DNA of 64,000 nt from Odiellus spinosus (lineage: Eukaryota; Arthropoda; Arachnida; Opiliones; Phalangiidae): positions 868,001-932,000 of the forward strand of contig OY987234.1 of NCBI GenBank assembly GCA_963920705.1, in the 5' to 3' direction. Positions 25,991 to 39,916 of this stretch are shown here, piece after piece. Every line of letters starts with the position of its first letter. Within the stretch, counting starts at the first letter, position 1. The notes beneath the pieces were generated by a model. That model did not search any database. It had not been told where the DNA came from and worked only from the letters and a program-made list of their open reading frames with translations. The translations under genes and the position numbers were made by a program.

Positions 25991-26444
25991 ACAAAGTTCC
26001 CAAGTGCACATCCACAAATTTCCCAAGTGCAGATAATCAAATTTCCCAAGTGTAGATCCACAAATTTCCCAAGTGTAGATCCACAAATTTCCCAAGTGTA
26101 GATCCACAAATTTCCCAAGTGTATATCCACAAATTTCCCAAGTGCAGATCCACAAATTTCCCAAGTGCAGATCCACAAATTTCCCAAGTGTAGATACACA
26201 AATTTCCCAAGTGCAGATCCACAAATTTTCCAAGTGTAGATCCACAAATTTCCCAAGTGTAGATCCACAAATTTCCCATGTGCAGATCCACAAATTTCCC
26301 AAGTGTAGATCCACAAATTTCAGAAGTGTAGATCCACAAATTTCCCAAATGTAGATCCACAAATTTCCCAAGTGCAGATCCACAAATTTCCCAAGTGCAG
26401 ATCCACAATTTTCCCAAGTGCAGATCCACAAAGTTCCCAAGTGC
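25562..26444 (+). repeat. 437-bp tandem duplication (19 units)
   Basis: An AATC module, a TGTATATCC unit, GTAGATACAC, AAATTTTCCAAGTG, CATGTG and CAGAAG/AAATG appear in the same order in 25,562-26,007 and 25,999-26,444. The copies overlap slightly because the edges are themselves ordinary units. The period of 19 units equals a frequent AATC-module spacing in zone I. Confidence 0.85.
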
Positions 26445-27106
26445 AGATCCACAAATTTCCCAAGTGCAGATCCACAAATTTCCCAAGTGCAGATACACAA
26501 ATTTCCCAAGTGCAGATCCACAAATTTCCCAAGTGCAGATAATCAAATTTCCCAAGTGTAGATCCACAAATTTCCCAAGTGTAGATCCACAAATTTCCCA
26601 AGTGTATTTCCACAAATTTCCCAAGTGCAGATCCACAAATTTCCCAAGTGCAGATCCACAAATTTCCCAAGTGCAGATCCAAAATTTTCCCAAGTGCAGA
26701 TCCACAAAATTCCCAAGTGCAGATCCACAGATTTCCCAAGTGCACATCCACAAATTTCCCAAGTGCAGATAATCAAATTTCCCAAGTGTAGATCCACAAA
26801 TTTCCTAAGTGTAGATCCACAAATTTCCCAAGTGTAGATCCACAAATTTCCCAAATGCAGATCCACAAATTCCCCAAGTGCAGATCCACAAATTTCCCAA
26901 GTGCAGATACACAAATTTCCCAAGTGCAGATCCACAAATTTCCCAAGTGTATATCCACAAATTTCCCAAGTGCAGATCCACAAATTTCCCAAGTGCAGAT
27001 CCACAAATTTCCCAAGTGTAGATCCACAAATTTCCCAAGTGCAGATCCACAAATTTCCCAAGTGTAGATCCACAAATTTCCCAAGTGTAGATCCACAAAT
27101 TTCCCA
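26445..27106 (+). repeat. Satellite linking two tandem duplications
   Basis: No gene. From about 26.76 kb the variant order resembles 29.8-30.1 kb (offset 3,036 bp, 132 units), including CCCAAATGCAG, GATACACAAAT and TGTATATCC units. Private changes include CCACAGATTT near 26,729 and AAATTCCCCAAG near 26,871. Confidence 0.6.
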
Positions 27107-29172
27107 TGTGCAGATCCACAAATTTCCCAAGTGTAGATCCACAAATTTCAGAAGTGTAGATCCACAAATATCCCAAATGTAGATCCACAAATTTCCCAAG
27201 TGCAGATCCACAAAGTTCCCAAGTGCAGATCCACAAATTTTCCAAGTGCACATCCACAAATTTCCCAAGTGCAGATAATCAAATTTCCCAAGTGTAGATC
27301 TACAAATTTCCCAAGTGTAGATCCGAAAATTTCCCAAGTGTAGATCCACAAATTTCCCATGTGCAGATCCACAAATTTCCCAAGTGCAGATCCACAATTT
27401 TCCCAAGTGGAGATCCAAAAAGTTCCCAAGTGTAGATCCACAAATTTCCCAAGTGCAGATCCAAAAATTTCCCAAGTGCAGATCCACAAATTTCCCAAGT
27501 GCATATCCACAAATTTCCCAAGTGCAGATCCACAAATTTCCCAAGTGCAGATCCACAAATTTCCCAAGTGCAGATACACAAATTTCCCAAGTGCAGATTT
27601 ACAATTTTCCCAAGTGCAGATCCACAAATTTCCCAAGTGCAGATCCACAATTTTCCCAAGTGCAGATCCACAAAGTTCCCAAGTGCAGATCCACAAATTT
27701 CCCAAGTGCACATCCACAAATTTCCCAAGTGCAGATAATCAAATTTCCCAAGTGTAGATCCACAAATTTCCCAAGTGTAGATCCACAAATTTCCCAAGTG
27801 TATTTCCACAAATTTCCCAAGTGCAGATCCACAAATTTCCCAAGTGCAGATCCAAAATTTTCCCAAGTGCAGATCCACAAAATTCCCAAGTGCAGATCCA
27901 CAAATTTCCCAAGTGCACATCCACAAATTTCCCAAGTGCAGATAATCAAATTTCCCAAGTGTAGATCCACAAATTTCCCAAGTGTAGATCCACAAATTTC
28001 CCAAGTGTAGATCCACAAATTTCCCAAGTGTATATCCACAAATTTCCCAAGTGCAGATCCACAAATTTCCCAAGTGCAGATCCACAAATTTCCCAAGTGT
28101 AGATCCACCAATTTCCCAAGTGCAGATCCACAAATTTCCCAAGTGTAGATCCACAAATTTCAGAAGTGTAGATCCACAAATTTCCCAAATGTAGATCCAC
28201 AAATTTCCCAAGTGCAGATCCACAAAGTTCCCAAGTGCAGATCCACAAATTTCCCAAGTGCACATCCACAAATTTCCCAAGTGCAGATAATCAAATTTCC
28301 CAAGTGTAGATCTACAAATTTCCCAAGTGTAGATCCGAAAATTTCCCAAGTGTAGATCCACAAATTTCCCATGTGCAGATCCACAAATTTCCCAAGTGCA
28401 GATCCACAATTTTCCCAAGTGGAGATCCAAAAAGTTCCCAAGTGTAGATCCACAAATTTCCCAAGTGCAGATCCAAAAATTTCCCAAGTGCAGATCCACA
28501 AATTTCCCAAGTGCATATCCACAAATTTCCCAAGTGCAGATCCACAAATTTCCCAAGTGCAGATCCACAAATTTCCCAAGTGCAGATACACAAATTTCCC
28601 AAGTGCAGATTTACAATTTTCCCAAGTGCAGATCCACAAATTTCCCAAGTGCAGATCCACAATTTTCCCAAGTGCAGATCCACAAAGTTCCCAAGTGCAG
28701 ATCCACAAATTTCCCAAGTGCACATCCACAAATTTCCCAAGTGCAGATAATCAAATTTCCCAAGTGTAGATCCACAAATTTCCCAAGTGTAGATCCACAA
28801 ATTTCCCAAGTGTATTTCCACAAATTTCCCAAGTGCAGATCCACAAATTTCCCAAGTGCAGATCCAAAATTTTCCCAAGTGCAGATCCACAAAATTCCCA
28901 AGTGCAGATCCACAAATTTCCCAAGTGCACATCCACAAATTTCCCAAGTGCAGATAATCAAATTTCCCAAGTGTAGATCCACAAATTTCCCAAGTGTAGA
29001 TCCACAAATTTCCCAAGTGTAGATCCACAAATTTCCCAAGTGTATATCCACAAATTTCCCAAGTGCAGATCCACAAATTTCCCAAGTGCAGATCCACAAA
29101 TTTCCCAAGTGTAGATCCACCAATTTCCCAAGTGCAGATCCACAAATTTCCCAAGTGTAGATCCACAAATTT
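27107..29172 (+). repeat. 1,012-bp tandem duplication (44 units)
   Basis: Copies at 27,107-28,160 and 28,119-29,172. Shared markers are GATCCGAAAA, GGAGATCCAAAAAGTT, GATTTACAATTTT, GTGTATTTCC and CCACCAATT. The first copy reads AAATATCCC near 27,169, where the second reads AAATTTCCC. Parts recur again at about 34.17-35.05 and 35.78-36.66 kb, giving four copies. Confidence 0.85.
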
Positions 29173-29273
29173 CCCAAGTGTAGATCCACAAATTTCCCAT
29201 GTGCAGATCCACAAATTTCCCAAGTGTAGATCCACAAATTTCAGAAGTGTAGATCCACAAATTTCCCAAATGT

Positions 29274-31526
29274 AGATCCACAAATTTCCCAAGTGCAGAT
29301 CCACAAATTTCCCAAGTGCAGATCCACAATTTTCCCAAGTGCAGATCCACAATTTTCCCAAGTGCAGATCCACAAAGTTCCCAAGTGCAGATCCACAAAT
29401 TTCCCAAGTGCAGATCCACAAATTTCCCAAGTGCTGATACACAAATTTCCCCAGTGCAGATCCACAAATTTCCCAAGTGCAGATCCACAAATTTCCCAAG
29501 TGCAGATCCACAATTTTCCCAAGTGCAGATCCACAAAGTTCCCAAGTGCAGATCCACAAATTTCCCAAGTGCACATCCACAAATTTCCCAAGAGCAGATA
29601 ATCAAATTTCCCAAGTGTAGATCCACAAATTTCCCAAGTGTAGATCCACAAATTTCCCAAGTGTATTTCCACAAATTTCCCAAGTGCAGATCCACAAATT
29701 TCCCAAGTGCAGATCCAAAATTTTCCCAAGTGCAGATCCACAAAATTCCCAAGTGCAGATCCACAAATTTCCCAAGTGCACATCCACAAATTTCCCAAGT
29801 GCAGATAATCAAATTTCCCAAGTGTAGATCCACAAATTTCCCAAGTGTAGATCCACAAATTTCCCAAGTGTAGATCCACAAATTTCCCAAATGCAGATCC
29901 ACAAATTTCCCAAGTGCAGATCCACAAATTTCCCAAGTGCAGATACACAAATTTCCCAAGTGCAGATCCACAAATTTCCCAAGTGTATATCCACAAATTT
30001 CCCAAGTGCAGATCCACAAATTTCCCAAGTGCAGATCCACAAATTTCCCAAGTGTAGATCCACAAATTTCCCAAGTGCAGATCCACAAATTTCCCAAGTG
30101 TAGATCCACAAATTTCCCAAGTGTAGATCCACAAATTTCCCATGTGCAGATCCACAAATTTCCCAAGTGTAGATCCACAAATTTCCCAAGTGCAGATCCA
30201 CAAAATTCCCAAGTGCAGATCCACAAATTTCCCAAGTGCACATCCACAAATTTCCCAAGTGCAGATAATCAAATTTCCCAAGTGTAGATCCACAAATTTC
30301 CCAAGTGTAGATCCACAAATTTCCCAAGTGTAGATCCACAAATTTCCCAAGTGTATATCCACAAATTTCCCAAGTGCAGATCCACAAATTTCCCAAGTGC
30401 AGATCCACAAATTTCCCAAGTGCAGATCCACAATTTTCCCAAGTGCAGATCCACAATTTTCCCAAGTGCAGATCCACAAAGTTCCCAAGTGCAGATCCAC
30501 AAATTTCCCAAGTGCAGATCCACAAATTTCCCAAGTGCTGATACACAAATTTCCCCAGTGCAGATCCACAAATTTCCCAAGTGCAGATCCACAAATTTCC
30601 CAAGTGCAGATCCACAATTTTCCCAAGTGCAGATCCACAAAGTTCCCAAGTGCAGATCCACAAATTTCCCAAGTGCACATCCACAAATTTCCCAAGAGCA
30701 GATAATCAAATTTCCCAAGTGTAGATCCACAAATTTCCCAAGTGTAGATCCACAAATTTCCCAAGTGTATTTCCACAAATTTCCCAAGTGCAGATCCACA
30801 AATTTCCCAAGTGCAGATCCAAAATTTTCCCAAGTGCAGATCCACAAAATTCCCAAGTGCAGATCCACAAATTTCCCAAGTGCACATCCACAAATTTCCC
30901 AAGTGCAGATAATCAAATTTCCCAAGTGTAGATCCACAAATTTCCCAAGTGTAGATCCACAAATTTCCCAAGTGTAGATCCACAAATTTCCCAAATGCAG
31001 ATCCACAAATTTCCCAAGTGCAGATCCACAAATTTCCCAAGTGCAGATACACAAATTTCCCAAGTGCAGATCCACAAATTTCCCAAGTGTATATCCACAA
31101 ATTTCCCAAGTGCAGATCCACAAATTTCCCAAGTGCAGATCCACAAATTTCCCAAGTGTAGATCCACAAATTTCCCAAGTGCAGATCCACAAATTTCCCA
31201 AGTGTAGATCCACAAATTTCCCAAGTGTAGATCCACAAATTTCCCATGTGCAGATCCACAAATTTCCCAAGTGTAGATCCACAAATTTCCCAAGTGCAGA
31301 TCCACAAAATTCCCAAGTGCAGATCCACAAATTTCCCAAGTGCACATCCACAAATTTCCCAAGTGCAGATAATCAAATTTCCCAAGTGTAGATCCACAAA
31401 TTTCCCAAGTGTAGATCCACAAATTTCCCAAGTGTAGATCCACAAATTTCCCAAGTGTATATCCACAAATTTCCCAAGTGCAGATCCACAAATTTCCCAA
31501 GTGCAGATCCACAAATTTCCCAAGTG
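29274..31526 (+). repeat. 1,104-bp tandem duplication (48 units)
   Basis: Copies at 29,274-30,422 and 30,378-31,526. The rare units GTGCTGATACAC, TTTCCCCAGTG and CCCAAGAGCAG occur in both. A third related segment without these changes lies at about 31.7-32.0 kb, which suggests they arose before the 1,104-bp duplication but after the split from that copy. Confidence 0.85.
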
Positions 31527-33942
31527 TAGATCCACCAATTTCCCAAGTGCAGATCCACAAATTTCCCAAGTGTAGATCCACAAATTTCCCAAGTGTAGAT
31601 CCACAAATTTCCCATGTGCAGATCCACAAATTTCCCAAGTGTAGATCCACAAATTTCAGAAGTGTAGATCCACAAATTTCCCAAATGTAGATCCACAAAT
31701 TTCCCAAGTGCAGATCCACAAATTTCCCAAGTGCAGATCCACAATTTTCCCAAGTGCAGATCCACAATTTTCCCAAGTGCAGATCCACAAAGTTCCCAAG
31801 TGCAGATCCACAAATTTCCCAAGTGCAGATCCACAAATTTCCCAAGTGCAGATACACAAATTTCCCAAGTGCAGATCCACAAATTTCCCAAGTGCAGATC
31901 CACAAATTTCCCAAGTGCAGATCCACAATTTTCCCAAGTGCAGATCCACAAAGTTCCCAAGTGCAGATCCACAAATTTCCCAAGTGCACATCCACAAATT
32001 TCCCAAGTGCAGATAATCAAATTTCCCAAGTGTAGATCCACAAATTTCCCAAGTGTAGATCCACAAATTTCCCAAGTGTATTTCCACAAATTTCCCAAGT
32101 GCAGATCCACAAATTTCCCAAGTGCAGATCCACAAATTTCCCAAGTGCAGATCCAAAATTTTCCCAAGTGCAGATCCACAAAATTCCCAAGTGCAGATCC
32201 ACAAATTTCCCAAGTGCACATCCACAAATTTCCCAAGTGCAGATAATCAAATTTCCCAAGTGTAGATCCACAAATTTCCCAAGTGTAGATCCACAAATTT
32301 CCCAAGTGTAGATCCACAAATTTCCCAAATGCAGATCCACAAATTTCCCAAGTGCAGATCCACAATTTTCCCAAGTGCAGATCCACAAAGTTCCCAAGTG
32401 CAGATCCACAAATTTCCCAAGTGCACATCCACAAATTTCCCAAGTGCAGATAATCAAATTTCCCAAGTGTAGATCCACAAATTTCCCAAGTGCAGATCCA
32501 AAATTTTCCCAAGTGCAGATCCACAAAATTCCCAAGTGCAGATCCACAAATTTCCCAAGTGCACATCCACAAATTTCCCAAGTGCAGATAATCAAATTTC
32601 CCAAGTGTAGATCCACAAATTTCCCAAGTGTAGATCCACAAATTTCCCAAGTGTAGATCCACAAATTTCCCAAGTGTATTTCCACAAATTTCCCAAGTGC
32701 AGATCCACAAATTTCCCAAGTGCAGATCCACAAATTTCCCAAGTGCAGATCCAAAATTTTCCCAAGTGCAGATCCACAAAATTCCCAAGTGCAGATCCAC
32801 AAATTTCCCAAGTGCACATCCACAAATTTCCCAAGTGCAGATAATCAAATTTCCCAAGTGTAGATCCACAAATTTCCCAAGTGTAGATCCACAAATTTCC
32901 CAAGTGTAGATCCACAAATTTCCCAAATGCAGATCCACAAATTTCCCAAGTGCAGATCCACAAATTTCCCAAGTGCAGATACACAAATTTCCCAAGTGCA
33001 GATCCACAAATTTCCCAAGTGTATATCCACAAATTTCCCAAGTGCAGATCCACAAATTTCCCAAGTGCAGATCCACAAATTTCCCAAGTGTAGATCCACA
33101 AATTTCCCAAGTGCAGATCCACAAATTTCCCAAGTGTAGATCCACAAATTTCCCAAGTGTAGATCCACAAATTTCCCATGTGCAGATCCACAAATTTCCC
33201 AAGTGTAGATCCACAAATTTCCCAAGTGCAGATCCACAAAATTCCCAAGTGCAGATCCACAAATTTCCCAAGTGCACATCCACAAATTTCCCAAGTGCAG
33301 ATAATCAAATTTCCCAAGTGTAGATCCACAAATTTCCCAAGTGTAGATCCACAAATTTCCCAAGTGTAGATCCACAAATTTCCCAAGTGTATATCCACAA
33401 ATTTCCCAAGTGCAGATCCACAAATTTCCCAAGTGCAGATCCACAAATTTCCCAAGTGTAGATCCACCAATTTCCCAAGTGCAGATCCACAAATTTCCCA
33501 AGTGTAGATCCACAAATTTCCCAAGTGTAGATCCACAAATTTCCCATGTGCAGATCCACAAATTTCCCAAGTGTAGATCCACAAATTTCAGAAGTGTAGA
33601 TCCACAAATTTCCCAAATGTAGATCCACAAATTTCCCAAGTGCAGATCCACAAATTTCCCAAGTGCAGATCCACAATTTTCCCAAGTGCAGATCCACAAT
33701 TTTCCCAAGTGCAGATACACAAAGTTCCCAAGTGCAGATCCACAAATTTCCCAAGTGCAGATCCACAAATTTCCCAAGTGCAGATACACAAATTTCCCAA
33801 GTGCAGATCCACAAATTTCCCAAGTGCAGATCCACAAATTTCCCAAGTGCAGATCCACAATTTTCCCAATTGCAGATCCACAAAGTTCCCAAGTGCAGAT
33901 CCACAAATTTCCCAAGTGCACATCCACAAATTTCCCAAGTGC
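30790..33942 (+). repeat. Spaced repeat, 30790-32010 and 32722-33942 (offset 1,932 bp, 84 units)
   Basis: Variant order matches over about 1.2 kb. Differences in the second copy include GCAGATACACAAAG near 33,714 and CCAATTGCAG near 33,868. Between the copies, 32.0-32.7 kb holds ordinary satellite with a 598-bp (26-unit) internal repeat of the GTGTATTTCC segment. Confidence 0.75.
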
Positions 33943-34164
33943 ACATCCACAAATTTCCCAAGTGCAGATAATCAAATTTCCCAAGTGTAGATCCACAAAT
34001 TTCCCAAGTGTAGATCCACAAATTTCCCAAGTGTAGATCCACAAATTTCCCAAGTGCAGATCCACAAATTTCCCAAGTGCACATCCACAAATTTCCCAAG
34101 TGCAGATAATCAAATTTCCCAAGTGTAGATCTACAAATTTCCCAAGTGTAGATCCGAAAATTTC

Positions 34165-36657
34165 CCAAGTGTAGATCCACAAATTTCCCATGTGCAGATC
34201 CACAAATCTCCCAAGTGCAGATCCACAATTTTCCCAAGTGGAGATCCAAAAAGTTCCCAAGTGTAGATCCACAAATTTCCCAAGTGCAGATCTAAAAATT
34301 TCCCAAGTGCAGATCCACAAATTTCCCAAGTGCATATCCACAAATTTCCCAAGTGCAGATCCACAAATTTCCCAAGTGCAGATCCACAAATTTCCCAAGT
34401 GCAGATACACAAATTTCCCAAGTGCAGATTTACAATTTTCCCAAGTGCAGATCCACAAATTTCCCAAGTGCAGATCCACAATTTTCCCAAGTGCAGATCC
34501 ACAAAGTTCCCAAGTGCAGATCCACAAATTTCCCAAGTGCACATCCACAAATTTCCCAAGTGCAGATAATCAAATTTCCCAAGTGTAGATCCACAAATTT
34601 CCCAAGTGTAGATCCACAAATTTCCCAAGTGTATTTCCACAAATTTCCCAAGTGCAGATCCACAAATTTCCCAAGTGCAGATCCAAAATTTTCCCAAGTG
34701 CAGATCCACAAAATTCCCAAGTGCAGATCCACAAATTTCCCAAGTGCACATCCACAAATTTCCCAAGGGCAGATAATCAAATTTCCCAAGTGTAGATCCA
34801 CAAATTTCCCAAGTGTAGATCCACAAATTTCCCAAGTGTAGATCCACAAATTTCCCAAGTGTATATCCACAAATTTCCAAAGTGCAGATCCACAAATTTT
34901 CCAAGTGCAGATCCACAAATTTCCCAAGTGTAGATCCACCAATTTCCCAAGTGCAGATCCACAAATTTCCCAAGTGTAGATCCACAAATTTCCCAAGTGT
35001 AGATCCACAAATTTCCCATGTGCAGATCCACAAATTTCCCAAGTGTATATCCACAAATTTCCCAAGTGCAGATCCACAAATTTCCCAAGTGCAGATCCAC
35101 AAATTTCCCAAGTGTAGATCCACCAATTTCCCAAGTGCAGATCCACAAATTTCCCAAGTGTAGATCCACAAATTTCCCAAGTGTAGATCCACAAATTTCC
35201 CATGTGCAGATCCACAAATTTCCCAAGTGTAGATCCACAAATTTCCCAAATGCAGATCCACAAATTTCCCAAGTGCAGATCCACAATTTTCCCAAGTGCA
35301 GATCCACAAAGTTCCCAAGTGCAGATCCACAAATTTCCCAAGTGCACATCCACAAATTTCCCAAGTGCAGATAATCAAATTTCCCAAGTGTAGATCCACA
35401 AATTTCCCAAGTGCAGGTCCAAAATTTTCCCAAGTGCAGATCCACAAAATTCCCAAGTGCAGATCCACAAATTTCCCAAGTGCACATCCACAAATTTCCC
35501 AAGTGCAGATAATCAAATTTCCCAAGTGTAGATCCACAAATTTCCCAAGTGTAGATCCACAAATTTCCCAAGTGTAGATCCACAAATTTCCCAAATGCAG
35601 ATCCACAAATTCCCCAAGTGCAGATCCACAAATTTCCCAAGTGCAGATACACAAATTTCCCAAGTGCAGATCCACAAATTTCCCAAGTGCAGATCCACAA
35701 ATTTCCCAAGTGCACATCCACAAATTTCCCAAGTGCAGATAATCAAATTTCCCAAGTGTAGATCTACAAATTTCCCAAGTGTAGATCCACAAATTTCCCA
35801 TGTGCAGATCCACAAATTTCCCAAGTGCAGATCCACAATTTTCCCAAGTGGAGATCCAAAAAGTTCCCAAGTGTAGATCCACAAATTTCCCAAGTGCAGA
35901 TCTAAAAATTTCCCAAGTGCAGATCCACAAATTTCCAAAGTGCATATCCACAAATTTCCCAAGTGCAGATCCACAAATTTCCCAAGTGCAGATCCACAAA
36001 TTTCCCAAGTGCAGATACACAAATTTCCCAAGTGCAGATTTACAATTTTCCCAAGTGCAGATCCACAAATTTCCCAAGTGCAGATCCACAATTTTCCCAA
36101 GTGCAGATCCACAAAGTTCCCAAGTGCAGATCCACAAATTTCCCAAGTGCACATCCACAAATTTCCCAAGTGCAGATAATCAAATTTCCCAAGTGTAGAT
36201 CCACAAATTTCCCAAGTGTAGATCCACAAATTTCCCAAGTGTATTTCCACAAATTTCCCAAGTGCAGATCCACAAATTTCCCAAGTGCAGATCCAAAATT
36301 TTCCCAAGTGCAGATCCACAAAATTCCCAAGTGCAGATCCACAAATTTCCCAAGTGCACATCCACAAATTTCCCAAGTGCAGATAATCAAATTTCCCAAG
36401 TGTAGATCCACAAATTTCCCAAGTGTAGATCCACAAATTTCCCAAGTGTAGATCCACAAATTTCCCAAGTGTATATCCACAAATTTCCCAAGTGCAGATC
36501 CACAAATTTCCCAAGTGCAGATCCACAAATTTCCCAAGTGTAGATCCACCAATTTCCCAAGTGCAGATCCACAAATTTCCCAAGTGTAGATCCACAAATT
36601 TCCCAAGTGTAGATCCACAAATTTCCCATGTGCAGATCCACAAATTTCCCAAGTGTA
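34165..36657 (+). repeat. Spaced repeat, 34165-35047 and 35775-36657 (offset 1,610 bp, 70 units)
   Basis: These are two more copies of the 27.3-28.2 kb block type, with GGAGATCCAAAAAGTT, GATTTACAATTTT, GTGTATTTCC and CCACCAATT in order. Differences include AAATCTCCC near 34,206, AAGGGCAGATAATC near 34,768 and TTTCCAAAGTGCAT near 35,934. The interval 35.05-35.77 kb is ordinary satellite and includes a stretch like 32.4-32.7 kb (offset 2,921 bp). Confidence 0.8.
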
Positions 36658-37471
36658 GATCCACAAATTTCAGAAGTGTAGATCCACAAATTTCCGAAAT
36701 GTAGATCCACAAATTTCCCAAGTGCAGATCCACAAATTTCCCAAGTGCAGATCCACAATTTTCCCAAGTGCAGATCCACAATTTTCCCAAGTGCAGATCC
36801 ACAAAGTTCCCAAGTGCAGATCCACAAATTTTACAAGTGCAGATCCACAAATTTCCCAAGTGCAGATACACAAATTTCCCAAGTGCAGATCCACAAATTT
36901 CCCAAGTGCAGATCCACAATTTTCCCAAGTGCAGATCCACAAAGTTCCCAAGTGCAGATCCACAAATTTCCCAAGTGCACATCCACAAATTTCCCAAGTG
37001 CAGATAATCAAATTTCCCAAGTGTAGATCCACAAATTTCCCAAGTGTAGATCCACAAATTTCCCAAGTGTATTTCCACAAATTTCCCAAGTGCAGATCCA
37101 CAAATTTCCCAAGTGCAGATCCACAAATTTCCCAAGTGCAGATCCACAAATTTCCCAAGTGTAGATCCACCAATTTCCCAAGTGCAGATCCACAAATTTC
37201 CCAAGTGTAGATCCACAAATTTCCCAAGTGTAGATCCACAAATTTCCCATGTGCAGATCCACAAATTTCCCAAGTGTAGATCCACAAATTTCAGAAGTGT
37301 AGATCCACAAATTTCCGAAATGTAGATCCACAAATTTCCCAAGTGCAGATCCACAAATTTCCCAAGTGCAGATCCACAATTTTCCCAAGTGCAGATCCAC
37401 AATTTTCCCAAGTGCAGATCCACAAAGTTCCCAAGTGCAGATCCACAAATTTTACAAGTGCAGATCCACAA
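36480..37471 (+). repeat. Direct repeat with 621-bp offset (27 units)
   Basis: 36,480-36,850 matches 37,101-37,471. The AAATTTTACAAGTG unit is seen only at about 36,829 and 37,450, and CAGAAG is followed by CCGAAATG in both. The copies diverge after 36,850 and 37,471, where one reads CACAAATTTCCC and the other CACAATTTTCCC. Confidence 0.8.
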
Positions 37472-37656
37472 TTTTCCCAAGTGCAGATCCACAAAGTTCC
37501 CAAGTGCAGATCCACAAATTTCCCAAGTGCACATCCACAAATTTCCCAAGTGCAGATAATCAAATTTCCCAAGTGTAGATCCACAAATTTCCCAAGTGTA
37601 GATCCACAAATTTCCCAAGTGTATTTCCACAAATTTCCCAAGTGCAAATCCACAAA

Positions 37657-37664
37657 TTTCCAAG
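37657..37664 (+). repeat. 22-bp unit (TTTCCAAG)
   Basis: Loss of one C from TTTCCCAAG, in the unit after a GTGCAAATCC variant. Array phase drops from +4 to +3. Confidence 0.9.
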
Positions 37665-37899
37665 TGCAGATCCACAAATTTCCCAAGTGCAGATCCAAAA
37701 TTTTCCCAAGTGCAGATCCACAAAATTCCCAAGTGCAGATCCACAAATTTCCCAAGTGCACATCCACAAATTTCCCAAGTGCAGATAATCAAATTTCCCA
37801 AGTGTAGATCCACAAATTTCCCAAGTGTAGATCCACAAATTTCCCAAGTGTAGATCCACAAATTTCCCAAGTGTAGATCCACAAATTTCCCAAATGCAG

Positions 37900-39916
37900 A
37901 TCCACAAATTTCCCAAGTGCAGATCCACAAATTTCCCAAGTGCAGATACACAAATTTCCCAAGTGCAGATCCACAAATTTCCCAAGTGTATATCCACAAA
38001 TTTCCCAAGTGTAGATCCACAAATTTCCCAAGTGTAGATCCACAAATTTCCCAAGTGTATATCCACAAATTTCCCAAGTGCAGATCCACAAATTTCCCAA
38101 GTGCAGATCCACAAATTTCCCAAGTGTAGATCCACCAATTTCCCAAGTGCAGATCCACAAATTTCCCAAGTGTAGATCCACAAATTTCCCAAGTGTAGAT
38201 CCACAAATTTCCTATGTGCAGATCCACAAATTTCCCAAGTGTAGATCCACAAATTTCAGAAGTGTAGATCCACAAATTTCCGAAATGTAGATCCACAAAT
38301 TTCCCAAGTGCAGATCCACAAATTTCCTAAGTGCAGATCCACAATTTTCCCAAGTGCAGATCCACAATTTTCCCAAGTGCATATCCACAAATTTCCCAAG
38401 TGCAGATCCACAAATTTCCCAAGTGCAGATCCACAAATTTCCCAAGTGTAGATCCACAAATTTCCCAAGTGCAGATCCACAAATTTCCCAAGTGTAGATC
38501 CACAAATTTCCCAAGTGTAGATCCACAAATTTCCCATGTGCAGATCCACAAATTTCCCAAGTGTAGATCCACAAATTTCCCAAGTGCAGATCCACAAAAT
38601 TCCCAAGTGCAGATCCACAAATTTCCCAAGTGCAGATCCAAAATTTTCCCAAGTGCAGATCCACAAAATTTAAAAGTGCAGATCCACAAATTTCCCAAGT
38701 GCACATCCACAAATTTCCCAAGTGCAGATAATCAAATTTCCCAAGTGTAGATCCACAAATTTCCCAAGTGTAGATCCACAAATTTCCCAAGTGTATTTCC
38801 ACAAATTTCCCAAGTGCAGATCCACAAATTTCCAAGTGCAGATCCACAAATTTCCCAAGTGCAGATCCAAAATTTTCCCAAGTGCAGATCCACAAAATTC
38901 CCAAGTGCAGATCCACAAATTTCCCAAGTGCACATCCACAAATTTCCCAAGTGCAGATAATCAAATTTCCCAAGTGTAGATCCACAAATTTCCCAAGTGT
39001 AGATCCACAAATTTCCCAAGTGTAGATCCACAAATTTCCCAAGTGCAGATCCACAAATTTCCCAAGTGCAGATACACAAATTTCCCAAGTGCAGATCCAC
39101 AAATTTCCCAAGTGTATATCCACAAATTTCCCAAGTGTAGATCCACAAATTTCCCAAGTGTAGATCCACAAATTTCCCAAGTGTATATCCACAAATTTCC
39201 CAAGTGCAGATCCACAAATTTCCCAAGTGCAGATCCACAAATTTCCCAAGTGTAGATCCACCAATTTCCCAAGTGCAGATCCACAAATTTCCCAAGTGTA
39301 GATCCACAAATTTCCCAAGTGTAGATCCACAAATTTCCCATGTGCAGATCCACAAATTTCCCAAGTGTAGATCCACAAATTTCATAAGTGTAGATCCACA
39401 AATTTCCGAAATGTAGATCCACAAATTTCCCAAGTGCAGATCCACAAATTTCCTAAGTGCAGATCCACAATTTTCCCAAGTGCAGATCCACAATTTTCCC
39501 AAGTGTATATCCACAAATTTCCCAAGTGCAGATCCACAAATTTCCCAAGTGCAGATCCACAAATTTCCCAAGTGTAGATCCACAAATTTCCCAAGTGCAG
39601 ATCCACAAATTTCCCAAGTGTAGATCCACAAATTTCCCAAGTGTAGATCCACAAATTTCCCATGTGCAGATCCACAAATTTCCCAAGTGTAGATCCACAA
39701 ATTTCCCAAGTGCAGATCCACAAATTTCCCAAGTGCAGATCCACAAATTTCCCAAGTGCAGATCCAAAATTTTCCCAAGTGCAGATCCACAAAATTCCCA
39801 AGTGCAGATCCACAAATTTCCCAAGTGCACATCCACAAATTTCCCAAGTGCAGATAATCAAATTTCCCAAGTGTAGATCCACAAATTTCCCAAGTGTAGA
39901 TCCACAAATTTCCCAA
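37900..39916 (+). repeat. Direct repeat, 37900-38790 and 39026-39916 (offset 1,126 bp)
   Basis: The offset is 49 units minus one base, because a 22-bp unit lies between the aligned parts (at 38,829). Just to the left, the pair of 22-bp units at 37,657 and 38,829 aligns at 1,172 bp. Differences include AAATTTAAAAGTG near 38,669 and TTCATAAGTG near 39,381. Confidence 0.75.
38829..38836 (+). repeat. 22-bp unit (TTTCCAAG), duplicate of the 37.66 kb unit
   Basis: Same one-C loss in the same local order (GTGTATTTCC, then a GTGC unit, then the short unit), 1,172 bp downstream. Array phase drops to +2. Confidence 0.9.

Larger units (their letters stand above)
16085..36660 (+). repeat. Array zone II, marked by GATTTACAATTTT and GGAGATCCAAAAAGTT units
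   Basis: The GATTTACAATTTT variant starts at 18670, 21959, 25250, 27596, 28608, 34427 and 36037 and is found only in this zone. The GTGGAGATCC unit followed by AAAAAGTTCCC is also characteristic. GATCCGAAAA units are shared with zone I and end near 34.15 kb. CCACCAATT units begin at about 28.1 kb and continue into zone III, so the change at the right edge is gradual. The zone consists of blocks of about 0.44-3.3 kb in direct tandem or spaced copies. Stretches not placed in a block pair below (about 26.45-27.1, 32.0-32.7 and 35.05-35.8 kb) are the same satellite and resemble neighbouring blocks. Confidence 0.75.
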